Source of the DNA: Stomorhina lunata
Lineage: Eukaryota; Arthropoda; Insecta; Diptera; Rhiniidae
Assembly (NCBI GenBank): GCA_933228675.1
Contig: OW121741.1
Location: 35,345,952 to 35,409,951, forward strand
DNA: 64,000 nucleotides
Direction of reading: 5' to 3'
Made by a program: the position numbers and the translations under genes. Below are positions 46,468 through 56,466 of the stretch, piece by piece; position 1 is the first letter of the stretch; each line of letters opens with the position of its first letter. Below the pieces are notes generated by a model. It did not search any database and was not told the origin of the DNA. It saw only the letters and a program-made list of their open reading frames with translations.

Positions 46468-47562
46468 TGTGGAGCCGCGGAACAAAAGGTTCTTTTTGCA
46501 TCAATCAAAATTTTTGGGGAATTAAATATATTGAAGTTAGCTACTTACCAGTAGGTGAATCTTTGTGCTCTTAATCACCACATTAAATCTTAAAAGTCTC
46601 TTTAAATAAGCACTTTTATTTTGGAAAAAGAACCTTTTGTTAAAAAAAAGTGAAAAAGTACCTTTTGATACAAAAAAAAAAAAATATGAAAAAATGGAAC
46701 GAAATTAAACCATAGCTCCCCCAGAGCTATATTATGACATTTGACCCCGGGAAAGAAAGTGTTCAACTTTTACAATATTAAAATAACAATGCCGTTTACA
46801 TTATAAATAGTCTGAGGAAAAATATTCACTATTACTTTTATTAATGTTGAACATTGGTACAGTTTTCGCTCTTCGATTTGAAATCACAGGTACGGCAAAA
46901 CGGTTAATGATACGGACCTCATTTTTTTGGCTTTTATTCTGCCATTTGTTTGTTTTGTCACACAGAGAAGCAAATGTATTACTTGTAATATTTTTTAAAC
47001 AAAATTTTCAAAAAAATTAACAACTGATTTAAATAAATTTTTTAGCTGCATGTCCTTAGGCGAGTCGTGAAAAACGTGGGAAAAACTGATATATCTTTGA
47101 AAGTACTTCTTGGATTTTTAATATTGATGACTTCAAAAAAAGCTTCTTTAGTTCTCTTTTATATTCCAGTAAAAAATTTCATTTGGGCAAAACCGAAAAT
47201 ACTCCATTTTTTTCCTATTCCAAAAAGTTTACCACTTTGTGGGCGGAAAAAATTTGTGTAGCATGTTTCTGTATTACTTAGAAAACTTCTAGGGGGAGTG
47301 AAGGTTCAATTGCGCACTTTCATAAAATAAGGTGAACCCTAAACTACACGAATAAGGGAAAAAAATATGTAACTTACTTACTATGGAAAAATAACCATTT
47401 TTTAAAAAAAAGTAGAAAAGAACCTTTTGTTTAGTAAAACTTTTTTAATGTCCACGGTTTCTCAATTGTATTTGAATAATTTCAACCTAAATATTACAAA
47501 AATAACAAAAAACCAAAATGTAAAAAGTATGCAAAAAGAACCTTTTGTTCCGCGGCTCCACA
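46468..47562. mobile_element. DNA element with perfect 34-bp TIRs (family G)
   Basis: The 1095-bp element starts TGTGGAGCCGCGGAACAAAA followed by GGTTCTTTTTGCAT and ends with the exact complement. The motif AGAACCTTTTGTT, part of the TIR, recurs internally at about 46628 and 47413, plus a variant near 46655. The host family Y sequence is continuous across the site in copy 1. The target duplication is unclear because the flank is TTATA-rich. Frames inside have no recognised domain. Confidence 0.8.
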
Positions 47563-47718
47563 TTTATAGAACATCCCCTTTTTTATATCTACAATCAAAA
47601 AGATTTGGAGGTACATTCAGTATATTAAGGTCACACTAAAGAAATAAGATAGCTATCAATCAATGTTAAGTCCGGACTTTATATACGGTAGATGCATTAG
47701 GAACTCCAATTGAAATAT

Positions 47719-49023
47719 GGGCAAATGGATTTTGTTGTACCTAAATGTATCCCATTGCCGTTCTACACTAGATATCTTTGCACAGATTTCCGATAATATT
47801 AGCCTATCGATTGTGCTAACGAATGGCATTAGTTAATTTACATACTTCTTTTGGAGGAAAAAGATATTTGCTTTTAAAGTGCTGTGACGGACGCTACAAA
47901 GTGACTTGTTTTTCAACACATGTTTCTGTAATTTTCATCAAATCGGTCATAGTAATAAAAAAAATTGTAAATACATTAAAGATAGAGAAAAATCAGAGCA
48001 TTACAAAACAGCTTTTATAAAATATTTTAAAGTTTCCAGTTTCAACAAAAATCCATAAATGAACTGTTGCGGACGCTACGTGACGGACGATACAGTTTTT
48101 ACTTGAATGTTTTTTATTAAAAAAAAATCATATTTCATAATTTTTTAAGGATTCGTTAATCAGTGAAAATAATGGTTTTATTTGTTCCCGAATTTCATCT
48201 TCTTCCTTTTAATTTTCGCGGTTGAAATGCTATTTTTGGGCACAATTTAATATTTCACAAAACGGCTACATACATATATTTAATTAAAGTTTTTTTACTT
48301 TTTACATCTTATTTTTCGACGAAAGAATGCTGCGGCTAGCTGTTAGAGTGTCCCAATAATCCAAAAAAAAAAAAATCAAATTTCAAAAGCATCAAATTAA
48401 GTTAATCTGTGGATATAGACAGTGTTATTACTTTATGAATAAGACAGATATGTGTTCGTAAATATTGTATTTAATAAATATCATTTTGGAAAAAATATAC
48501 TGTGGCGGACGCTACACACTTTCATATACATATAATTCTGTAAAATGCTATATAAACATCTATATATTTTTAGCCTAATATAAGTTCTCTTTACGAACCA
48601 AGTTCAATTGGGGAAAAAAGAAAAATTGCACTAGTGAAATTAAAAAACCTTTATTTCTGTGACGGACGCTACACAATGTGAGCCCTTTTTTACTTGACGT
48701 TATTTATATCACTCCAATTACTTTTGATGGGGTCTTTTACATCCAATTGTATAAAATTAAGCAGACTAATTGAGCCCCTACTGAAACTTGATACCTAAAT
48801 GGATGTTTTTGTGATTTTTATGAAAAAAAACCTATTATTTAAAAATATATAAAAATTCGAGATGAGTGCAAATAAACCCCTGCCATTCACGAAGAGAGCA
48901 ATCAAAATTGTATCCATTATATATTCTAAAGGATCAATGTATGGTAAATTTTCATAAACAGAAATTCGTGATTTTGACAGTTTCAAAATTTTGTCCTTTG
49001 TTTAATGTTTTTCGGATTTGCCC
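47719..49023 (+). mobile_element. Family M DNA transposon, copy C, complete
   Basis: This 1305-bp copy begins GGGCAAATGG and ends CGGATTTGCCC. ATAT lies on both sides, and the empty site in family Y copy 1 (complement of 39360-39385) shows a single ATAT at this point, so the target duplication is 4 bp. Motif positions: 47885, 48068, 48081, 48503 and 48660 (TGACGGACGCTAC or one-base variants). No transposase frame, so it is non-autonomous. Confidence 0.82.
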
Positions 49024-49091
49024 ATATATGAACCTGCCGTATTACTATCAACATGTTTATCCTTACTACACATTAAGCGCAACGGAAAGTA

Positions 49092-49848
49092 AAGGGTTAT
49101 CCATTTCGTGGTTTTAAAAGTATAGCACTGGAATTCGACATCTGTCAAAGTAATTTGTTAAACCAATTTTTTTTCTTTTTAGTTGAAAGTCTGACATTGA
49201 AGAAAATGGATCGCTTAAGTATCATACAACGCATAAAAATTATTATATGTACTACAAAAATGGTGATTCTGCAACAGCCACTGTAAGTGAAAGTGTTGCC
49301 GAAGACCCAAATGTGTCGATTCCACGTCGTTCTCAGGTATTAGGATATGATAACCGATTTTTTTTGCCTGCTATTGAAGAATACGACTTGGAGAATATGT
49401 GGTTTCAATAAGACTGTGCCACATGCCACACAACTCGAACGAATATGGCTTTATTGCAAGAGACATTTCCTGGCTGCGTAATTTTTTGTTGTGGCGATAT
49501 CAACTGGCCATCAAGATCATGCGATTTGACACCATTATACTTTTTTTGTGGGACTGCGCGAAACACCGTATTTATAGAGATAAACCTTTAACTCTTGAGC
49601 ACTTAAAAACCAACGTACGTCAAGTTATGGCTGAAATACCGCCCAATATATGTCAAACAGTGGTCGAAAATTACCTCAAAAGAATCAATGTTTGCAAAAT
49701 TTCGCGTGGTGGTCATTTGAATGATGTAGTGTTTCACACATATATCAACATTAAAAACTTTATAATAAAAAAGAAATATTATGAAAAAAAATATTTAATA
49801 TGTGTTTTATTTACGTTCACTTATGAAACCGCAAAATAGATAACCCGA
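49092..49848 (+). mobile_element. DD41D-type deletion derivative, copy 2
   Basis: The 757-bp element has ends AAGGGTTATCCATTTCGTGG and complement TCGGGTTATCTATTTTGCGG. TA flanks both sides and family Y copy 1 shows the empty site (AAAGTATTTAA). Plus-strand fragments include SVAEDPNVSIPRRS and YDLENMWFQ-stop-DCATCHTT. The final catalytic block reads LTPLYFF, so the third Asp is replaced by Tyr; spacing from the second Asp position is again 41. Like copy 1 it lacks the central coding region. Confidence 0.82.
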
Positions 49849-49890
49849 TATTTAAAAGCTTAATAATGTTAAACTAAGAATGATCAACAA

Positions 49891-50743
49891 TGAGTAATCT
49901 ACATTTAACATTAAAGGTTACTGGCAATATTAATGATTTTATGACTGTGTAGACAACACTTTTCAAACATTACCACTAACATAACATACTCTCCTTAACT
50001 GTAGGGTATAATATGTTGAAAGTACTAATGCGTTACATTGAGTACTGTCAACAGCCGCACTGTGCAACAGTTAAAAGTCAATGACTTTTTTGTTGAAATG
50101 TTGACAACATTTCAGTAGAAAAATGAAAATATTGAAATAAAAAATGTAGATAAACATTTTTTTATTGTAACTTAATAAAATAGTAAATGCATCTATAATC
50201 AGTTAAACATTCTTAACCATTTTTTTCATGTACATACAAAGCATGAGGTACTTTTTGTAGATAATAAAAAAAAAACATTATTAGGCACTTTAAGGCAAAG
50301 AACTTCGTCACAATTGATTGACATTTTTCCATACAAATAATGAGATTATGTTATTGATTCAATTAAATATGTGTTCTAATTTTTAGCCCTCAATATTGGC
50401 TTCAAATCACTTAATATTTATATTGAAATCATAAAACAAAAAGTACCTAATTTTGATTGAAAACCAATGAAACCTGTAAATAGCTCTAAGTCTCTTTTTC
50501 CTCGGTCTTTATTTAGATTTTTATTGCTGTTTGATTTAATGACGTATTATTGCCAATATTTTAAACAAATTTACGTCAGCCAAAGCTGTGGCTGATTATA
50601 GTTAAATTTATTAATGAATGCTTCGAGTATTTTGTGTGTTTTATTAGCGAGTAATAAGCAAACATTTGTCAGAAATTAATGACTATGTTCACACTAAACG
50701 CATTACGTCTAAGTAGTTATTTGTTGAGTATGAAAAACGAATA
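49891..50743. other. No gene recognised
   Basis: AT-rich spacer between the family Y nest and the palindromic mariner. No motif-bearing frame. Confidence 0.4.
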
Positions 50744-50805
50744 CGAGGGCGGTTCGGAAACTTCTTAGCCAATGAAAGAGAATAGTTAGTTTTTCAAAAA
50801 TATTT

Positions 50806-51742
50806 TTATTTTTCAATATAGTCTCCTGAAACTTCAATACACTTAGTCCAAAGCTTTTCTAGCAATTCTATCCCTTGATTAAAATAGTTTTCCTCAAGTT
50901 CTTCAAAGTAGTGGTTTACAGCTGCAAATGCATCTTCATTTGAGGTAAAATGCTTGCCAGCAAGGAATTTTTTTAGATTTGAGAACAGGTAAAAGTCACT
51001 GGGAGCTAAATCAGGAGAATAAGGTGGGTGGTCAAGCAACTCGTACTTTAATTCGTTGATTTTAGCCCTCGTTAAAAGACTCTTGTGCGCTGGTGCGTTC
51101 TCTTGATGAAAAATTATTTTTTTGTGATGTAAGCCAGAACGTTTTTCTCGAATTTGTACATTTAATTGATCCAAAAGGTTGCAATAGTACTCTGAATTTA
51201 TTGTTTTACCCTTTTGCAGATAGTCAACCAATAAAATACCTTTGAAGTCCTAAAAAAACGTTGCCATAACCTAATCAGCCAATTGAATTGCTTTTGCCTT
51301 CTTTGGGACACTTCCTCCAGCTTCAGTCCATTGTTTGGCTTGTTCCCTTGTCTCTGGAGTATAGTGGTGGATCCATGTCTTATCAAGAGTTATGAAACGA
51401 CGCTTAAAATCCATTTTATTTCGCTTAAAATGATCGAAACAAGCTTGAGAAATGTTCATTCTTATGCGGAACTCATCTTGCAGAAAGCTTTTTCATCTGT
51501 AGTTCTTCATGCAAAATGAAATGGACTCGATCATTTGAGATGCCCATGATATTAGCTATTTCACGCACTTTTATTCGTCGATCATTTAATACTTTAATAC
51601 ACTTGGCTACAATTTCTGTTGTTGTTGCTGTTTTTGGACGACCACTACGTGGTTTATCTTCAATGCTTGTACGACCACGTTTAAATTCAGCAACCCAATT
51701 TGTCCATTGTAAAAAAATAGCGGATGCGTCTTTTGTGAACAC
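50806..51742 (-). pseudogene. DD34D mariner transposase pseudogene, left copy
   Basis: The reading runs 51742 to 50806. The N-terminal helix-turn-helix (KVREIANIMGISNDRVHFIL), the linker WIHHYTPETREQAKQW and the catalytic C-terminal part (YSPDLAPSDFYLF) are present but split over three frames, with shifts near 51460-51490 and 51230-51270. The second catalytic motif reads FHQENAPAH instead of FHQDNAPAH: the essential Asp is Glu. The N-terminus before MFTKDAS is missing or truncated. It is inactive on two counts. Confidence 0.85.
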
Positions 51743-51802
51743 CTGTTTCTATATGAAGGAGTTACCAGATCGAGACAAAATTTAACATGTGTTTATAGCA
51801 GA

Positions 51803-52319
51803 GATGGAAGTGCCCCAAAGGCAAAAGCAATTCAATCGGCTGGTAAGGTTATGGCAACGGTTTTTTTGGGACTTCAAAGGTATTTAATTGATTGACTATC
51901 TGCAAAAGGGTAAAACAATAAATTCAGAGTACTATTGCAACCTTTTGGATCAATTAAATGAACAAATTCGAGAAAAACATCCTGGCTTACAAGACAAAAA
52001 ATAATTTTTCATCAAGATAACGCACCAGCGCATAAGAGTGTTTTAACGATGGCTAAAATCAACGAATTAAAGTACGAGTTGCTTGACCACCAACCTTATT
52101 CTCCTGATTTAGCTCCCAGTGACTTTTACCTGTTCCCAAATCTAAAAAAAAATCCTTGCTGGCAAGCGTTTTACCTCAAATGAAGATGCAATTACAGCTG
52201 TAAACCACTATTTTGAAGACCTTGAGGAAAACTATTTTAATCAAGGGATAGAATTGCGAGAAAAGCATTGGACTAAGTGTATTGAAGTTTCAGGAGACTA
52301 TATTGAAAAATATAAATAT
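51803..52319 (+). pseudogene. DD34D mariner transposase C-terminal half, right copy
   Basis: Plus-strand fragments PQRQKQFNRLVRLWQRFFWD, LIDYLQKGKTINSEYYCNLL and FHQDNAPAH correspond to the C-terminal half of the left copy. It keeps the Asp that the left copy has lost but has several frameshifts and stops, and has no N-terminal half. Confidence 0.8.
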
Positions 52320-52379
52320 TTTCGAAAAACTAACTATTCTCTTTCATTGGTAGGCTAAGAAGTTTCCGAACCGCCCTCG

Positions 52380-53421
52380 TAGCTATCATAGTTTATAATT
52401 TTATAGCTTTCAACTGGCGTTTGTGGCATTTAAGTGGTTTCCGAGAGTGGTTTTTATATGAAAGCTATAGTCAAATATGAACCGATTCCTATAACATTTG
52501 ATATACTGACCAATAGTTCTAAATTAAGTCATCATAGCTATTACAATTGGATTCAATTTATCAGCATTAATTTGACTCCCAAGGCGAAGTTGTATGAGAG
52601 CTCTAACTAAATGTGAACCGATTTCGCCCTTTTTCAATACACAACTTTCTTAACCCCTTGACGTATCAATTAGTGCAACTAAGTTCGCTCCCAACTGTTC
52701 CCATACAACTTGCACTAAACAAACCAGTTTTTAAGCTTAAGAACAGTCGCGAAACGAGTCAGACTCGTGATAATTATGTTAGGCAGAAAAATTGTACCAC
52801 GAGTCAGACTCGTTGTATTCATTTAGGCACAGAAATTGTACCACGAGTCAGACTCGTTGTATTCATTTAGGCACAGACTCGTGGAAATACTTCAAGGGGT
52901 CAACATGCTTTTGCAAAATTTTGTGTCTCTAGCTCTTTTAGTTAAAGTGATATCGTGCTTTCATTTGACGGACACAAACCCCCTATCTTTTTAGTATTTT
53001 TGTATTTCCGTAAATTTTTTATATGGGAGCTATGCTCAAATGGTGACCGATTGTGACAAAATTTTGCACACTGGCTGGCATTGACATAAAACTTCCTTGT
53101 ACTAAATTTAGTGGTCATAGCTATTATAGTTTATCATTTTTTTTTTTGGCATTTAAGTGTTTTTTAAGTGGAATTTAGGCTGTTTCCGTAAGTTTTTTGT
53201 AAGGGAGCTATGACTAAATGTGAACCAATTTCGATGAAATATATGCTGCCTAGTGTTTTTATGAAACTTCTAAATACTAAATCTTATCATCAGACCTGTT
53301 ATAATTTGTCATTTATTAGAAAATAAGCGATTGGCCTAGGCGAGGTTATACTTGAGCTGTGGTCAAATGTGAACGGAATGACTACACAATATACCTCCAT
53401 TCTTTTTGATGGTGGGTATAT
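52380..53421 (+). mobile_element. DINE-like element family Y, copy 3, 5'-truncated
   Basis: Collinear with family Y copy 1 from AGCTATCATAGTTTATAATT to TTTTTGATGGTGGGTATATA. Its 5' part is cut off at the mariner boundary. It contains a small piggyBac-like MITE at 52654-52899. Confidence 0.7.
52654..52899. mobile_element. 246-bp piggyBac-like MITE with palindromic repeats
   Basis: TTAA (52650-52653) precedes CCCCTTGACGTAT; the right end is ATACTTCAAGGGG followed by TCAA, a one-base-changed TTAA. Family Y copy 1 reads CTTTTTAAAGATA here, a TTAA empty site. TTAA targeting with CCC.TTG ends is the mark of piggyBac elements. The interior has three palindromes ACGAGTCAGACTCGT at 52754, 52799 and 52843, spaced 44-45 bp, and a half-site at 52874. 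Confidence 0.7.
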
Positions 53422-53529
53422 AAGGATCTGAAACATACATATACAGATTAGCAAATCAACATCCTTTCTAAAAGTTTCCACTTAAATTAGTTCCCTATTA
53501 CATTCATTTTTCATTCATTTTTTGTCTTT
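53422..53529. other. Short spacer
   Basis: Between the family Y copy and the foldback element; nothing recognised. Confidence 0.3.
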
Positions 53530-54198
53530 CCTTTTAATAAAACTATGCGAACTATATGGATCTTGATGCGCTAAACTCAAATCCGTTGTCGGTTTTTTCC
53601 ATCAGATCTGGATTTTTTTTATGGGCGTGGCAAATTTTTCCCCTTAAATTAGTCAGTTACGGAGACCTATTTCGTCCTAAATCGAGAACGACTCATCCGA
53701 TTTTCAAAATTAAAACACTTGAAGATCCATAACAAAATTGCATTTATTTTAGTCTCATATAATTTTTCTGTGTCTCTTATCGTTTTGGAGTTATTTAGAA
53801 ATTAATGGAGAAAAAATTTTTTTTCGTGCGAAATTCGTAAATTTTTTCAGGTTAAAAATGTAATTAAAAAAAAGATAAAGTAAAATTTTAACATTTTAAA
53901 CATTTTTCTAAGAGTTACATATCTTAAGAATAAAATAAGCTATAAACCATAAAAATCGGTTAAAAAATGTGAATTACCAATTTACCAATTTGCCGTTGAG
54001 AACTTAAAGTGTTTTAATTTTGAAAATCGGATGAGTCGTTCTCGAGTTAGGACGAAATAGGTCTCCGTACCTGACTAATTTAAGGGGAAAACTTTGCCAC
54101 GCCCATAAAAAAAATCCAGATCTGATGGAAAAAAACCGACAACGGATCTGAGTTTAGCGCATCAAAATCCATGTAGTCCACATAGTTTTATTAAAAGG
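53530..54198. mobile_element. Foldback element with 196-bp inverted arms
   Basis: Arms 53530-53725 and 54003-54198 are near-perfect inverted copies that start CCTTTTAATAAAACTATG and share TAGCGCATCAA, CCGTTGTCGG, ATGGGCGTGGC and CGAAATAGGTCTCCGTA. A 277-bp AT-rich centre has no frame. A transcript would form a long hairpin. No clear target duplication. Confidence 0.85.
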
Positions 54199-54480
54199 AG
54201 GATTTGGCTGCAGAGCAGTGTTATCAGAAACATACATTCCCTGGACTGCTTTTGGGCCAGATCAGGTAGCATATCTGATTATTGAGCCTAGATCCATCAG
54301 TGTAGTAGTGACATCTAAGCTTTTTAAATATATCTAGTTCCGTGTAGCTATACATCTCTATGTGGTATTTACGTTGTAATGCTTATTGCCAAACATTAGT
54401 GGTGTCAATATAGTCATACGCATCAGTTGTTTATGGGTGTCCCTACAAGATAATCCACAAGTATAGATGGACTTCACCGA
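54199..54480 (-). pseudogene. Non-LTR retrotransposon RNase H fragment
   Basis: Minus-strand reading gives LRCHYYTDGSRLNNQI followed by CYLIWPKSSPGNVCF-stop. YTDGS is the first catalytic block of RNase H domains in R1/LOA/I-type non-LTR elements. The fragment is truncated soon after. Confidence 0.5.
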
Positions 54481-54517
54481 ATGGAAGAACTGAAAATTAA
54501 ATAGACTTCATTTCCAT

Positions 54518-54557
54518 CTTCTTGTGTTATCTTTGACTCCCAGCGGAGCATAGGGCC
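54518..54557 (-). mobile_element. Short non-LTR 3' end (ALCSAGSQ type)
   Basis: Complement reads GGCCCTATGCTCCGCTGGGA and GTCAAAGATAACACAAGAAG, the same C-terminus and AAG tail as at 26507-26550 and 1960-2000. No clear target duplication was seen here. Confidence 0.55.
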
Positions 54558-54635
54558 TCATTTGTATATACCGTAATTGGAGATTATCGCACACGAGTTG
54601 AGCAGACATTGATAGTGACCACGAACTTTTTATGG

Positions 54636-55322
54636 GCAGGGTATATCGGGTTTGCTGATGTTTGTAAAGCATAGAGATATTGGTCTGAGACCCACCTTTT
54701 AGTATACCAATCGACTAAGAATCACTCCCTGAGTTTTAACGATGTCCGTCCGGCTGACTGGCTGGCCGGTTATCCATGTAAGATTGTTATCCCTATACTT
54801 TTTGGGAGAAATCAGATTACCTCCCATAGGATACTTCCCATAGGGATGCCTTCCCGGAATAGAGTTTTTGGTCTTTTACAGCCACAAATTTAATTGTATT
54901 TTAATAATAATTCAGTACAAATATTGCTTATGATAATCTTAATCAGTGTGTCCAATTTTGTAGGAATCGGCCATACCTCCCATACAAGACACATTCTCAA
55001 GAGACGTTTGTATACACATAAAAGCACAAAAACGTTTATAACTCTAAAGATAAATGCATTTGACTACTAAAACCTTGCACAGATAAATATTTTGTAAATA
55101 TAAACCAATAAACAAAATTTGGTAACAATCGGTCCACAATTGACTCTAGCTCCCATATCAGACCATTAGCCGAAATTTTGAAAAAAAAAAATAGCACATA
55201 GTATATGTATGTATATCTCTAAGACTTGAATAATAATTTTTAAATTGTTGGTCCATATTTGACCTCAGTAGTAAAGAGTATGATATAGTCGGGCTTGACC
55301 GACTATAACTTTTCTTTCTTGT
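54636..55322 (+). mobile_element. Diverged DINE-like element X7 (sister of X4)
   Basis: It has AGGGTATATCGGGTTTGCTG, degraded GTCY (GTCCGTCCGGCTGACTGGCT), GGTAACAATCGGTCCACAAT and the end GTCGGGCTTGACCGACTATA with TTTCTTGTT. It lacks the MITE found in X4 and shows the single TAA empty site. Confidence 0.65.
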
Positions 55323-55529
55323 TATCGTTAGATCATGGTAAAACATAAGACTCAAAAAAGAAGGGTTATTAAGTGAGGCTTCATCGAACGCCAAAACCAT
55401 TTTAAAGGTTAACAACTGTAGTCCTACCAAGAACAGGTTTTTGGAAACTCAGACATTAGGGGGGTTATAAATTTGATGCATATAACAAGTTATCTACAAA
55501 AACAATATATAAAGAATATACAAAAAAAT

Positions 55530-55780
55530 TCCATCATGTCAAGTGACGAATTGTGGATCTTCGCTTATGAGTCCGACAGTAAACAACAGTCGACTGTATT
55601 AGTCTAATCTAAGACGATCAAAACCAAAACCTCACTCGTGCTCAGACAAACGATTTAATGAGTTATCATAGGTTAGATTTGGTACCCAATGAGTTCATTT
55701 TATTCCCAAATAAAACATTTAAATTTCGAGGCAAATTCGTTAAAAGTTTATGTTTTGGAGGTACCCAGTCGGAATGAAAA
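55530..55780 (+). pseudogene. Mariner-superfamily transposase fragment
   Basis: Plus-strand frame has SSDELWIFAYESDSKQQSTV, resembling the first catalytic block (GDExW...YxPExKQQSxxW) of a mariner-type transposase, followed by RSKPKPHS and a broken VHFIPK. Only this internal segment remains; the next element has inserted at 55817. Confidence 0.45.
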
Positions 55781-55816
55781 ACTGCTTATTGGTTCAAGAG
55801 TATATTTAGCGTCGTA

Positions 55817-56458
55817 CAGTGGGATGGTGAAAATATGTAATGGAAAAATTCCGCAACTTCTGAACAGTTGGGCCGATTTTAAAATAATTTTGGGTGCATA
55901 TAGCAGAAGTGAAAGAGGACAAAATTTTGAATATTTTACAAGCAAAGTTTTAAGTTAAAATATACAAAATTTTGTTCCCTTTTTAGAAAACTTTAAATCA
56001 GAATAATGGGGTTTTATATACATAGATCAGATATTAGTAAAAAATTGGTGCAGTATGGGAAAGAAATTTAAAATTTTTATTTTTGAAGTCGAATTTCTTT
56101 AAACCCGTAAAAGATAAGATATGCATGTCGTGATGTTTTTTTGTAGATCTTGACCTAAGTAATTGTTATATAGATGATTCTTCAAATTGGTTTTTAAATT
56201 ACAATTATATATCGTTTTAAGTGAGTTATGAGTCTGAGGCGCCTTAGTTTGAAAGCCAGTTGCGCCGCCCTAGTAAAAGCTAGGCTTTTCAGGTTCAAAC
56301 TTAAGCTCACCAATACTTCTGCTATATGCACCTAAAATTATTTTGAATACGGTCCAACGGTTTAGACATATTTCTAATATGCGGACATATTTCTAATATG
56401 CGGACATATTTCTAATATGCGGACATATTTCTATTATTTTTCTCCACCGTCCCACTGT
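55817..56458. mobile_element. 642-bp element with 8-bp TSD (hAT- or P-like)
   Basis: Ends are CAGTGGGATGGTGAAAA and complement ACAGTGGGACGGTGGAGA. Direct repeats GCGTCGTA lie at 55809-55816 and 56459-56466. The inverted arms extend inward, sharing GTGCATATAGCAGAAGT. The right arm contains four tandem copies of the 19-mer AATATGCGGACATATTTCT. An 8-bp duplication fits hAT or P superfamilies. No transposase. Confidence 0.8.
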
Positions 56459-56466
56459 GCGTCGTA

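Larger units (their letters stand above)
45407..49890 (-). mobile_element. DINE-like element family Y, copy 2, hosting four nested insertions
   Basis: The reversed copy starts ACCCACCATCAAAAAGAATG and has GTCY tract CCGTCTTTCCGTCCGTCTAT at 45542. Its segments 45407-45736, 46018-46467, 47563-47718, 49024-49091 and about 49849-49890 are collinear with the complement of copy 1 (39.3-40.8 kb). The gaps are filled by a SINE, a TIR element, family M copy C and a DD41D derivative. Copy 1 provides the uninterrupted state for each gap. Confidence 0.75.
50744..52379. mobile_element. Palindromic mariner (DD34D), two copies head to head
   Basis: Both outer ends are the same mariner 3' end: CGAGGGCGGTTCGGAAACTT at the left and its complement at the right, each next to TA. 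The arms 50744-51320 and 51803-52379 are each 577 bp and inverted; the 482-bp spacer holds the N-terminal half of only the left copy. The right flank continues family Y sequence but the left flank does not, so the two sides come from different places. Irritans-type mariner by motif style. Confidence 0.8.

Noticed and set aside
49399..49839. 146-codon frame as a real gene
   Set aside because: It is a frame-shifted reading of the decayed DD41D-type transposase and runs into the 3' TIR.
55689..55958. 89-codon plus-strand frame
   Set aside because: It spans the left boundary of the 8-bp-TSD element and joins unrelated sequences.
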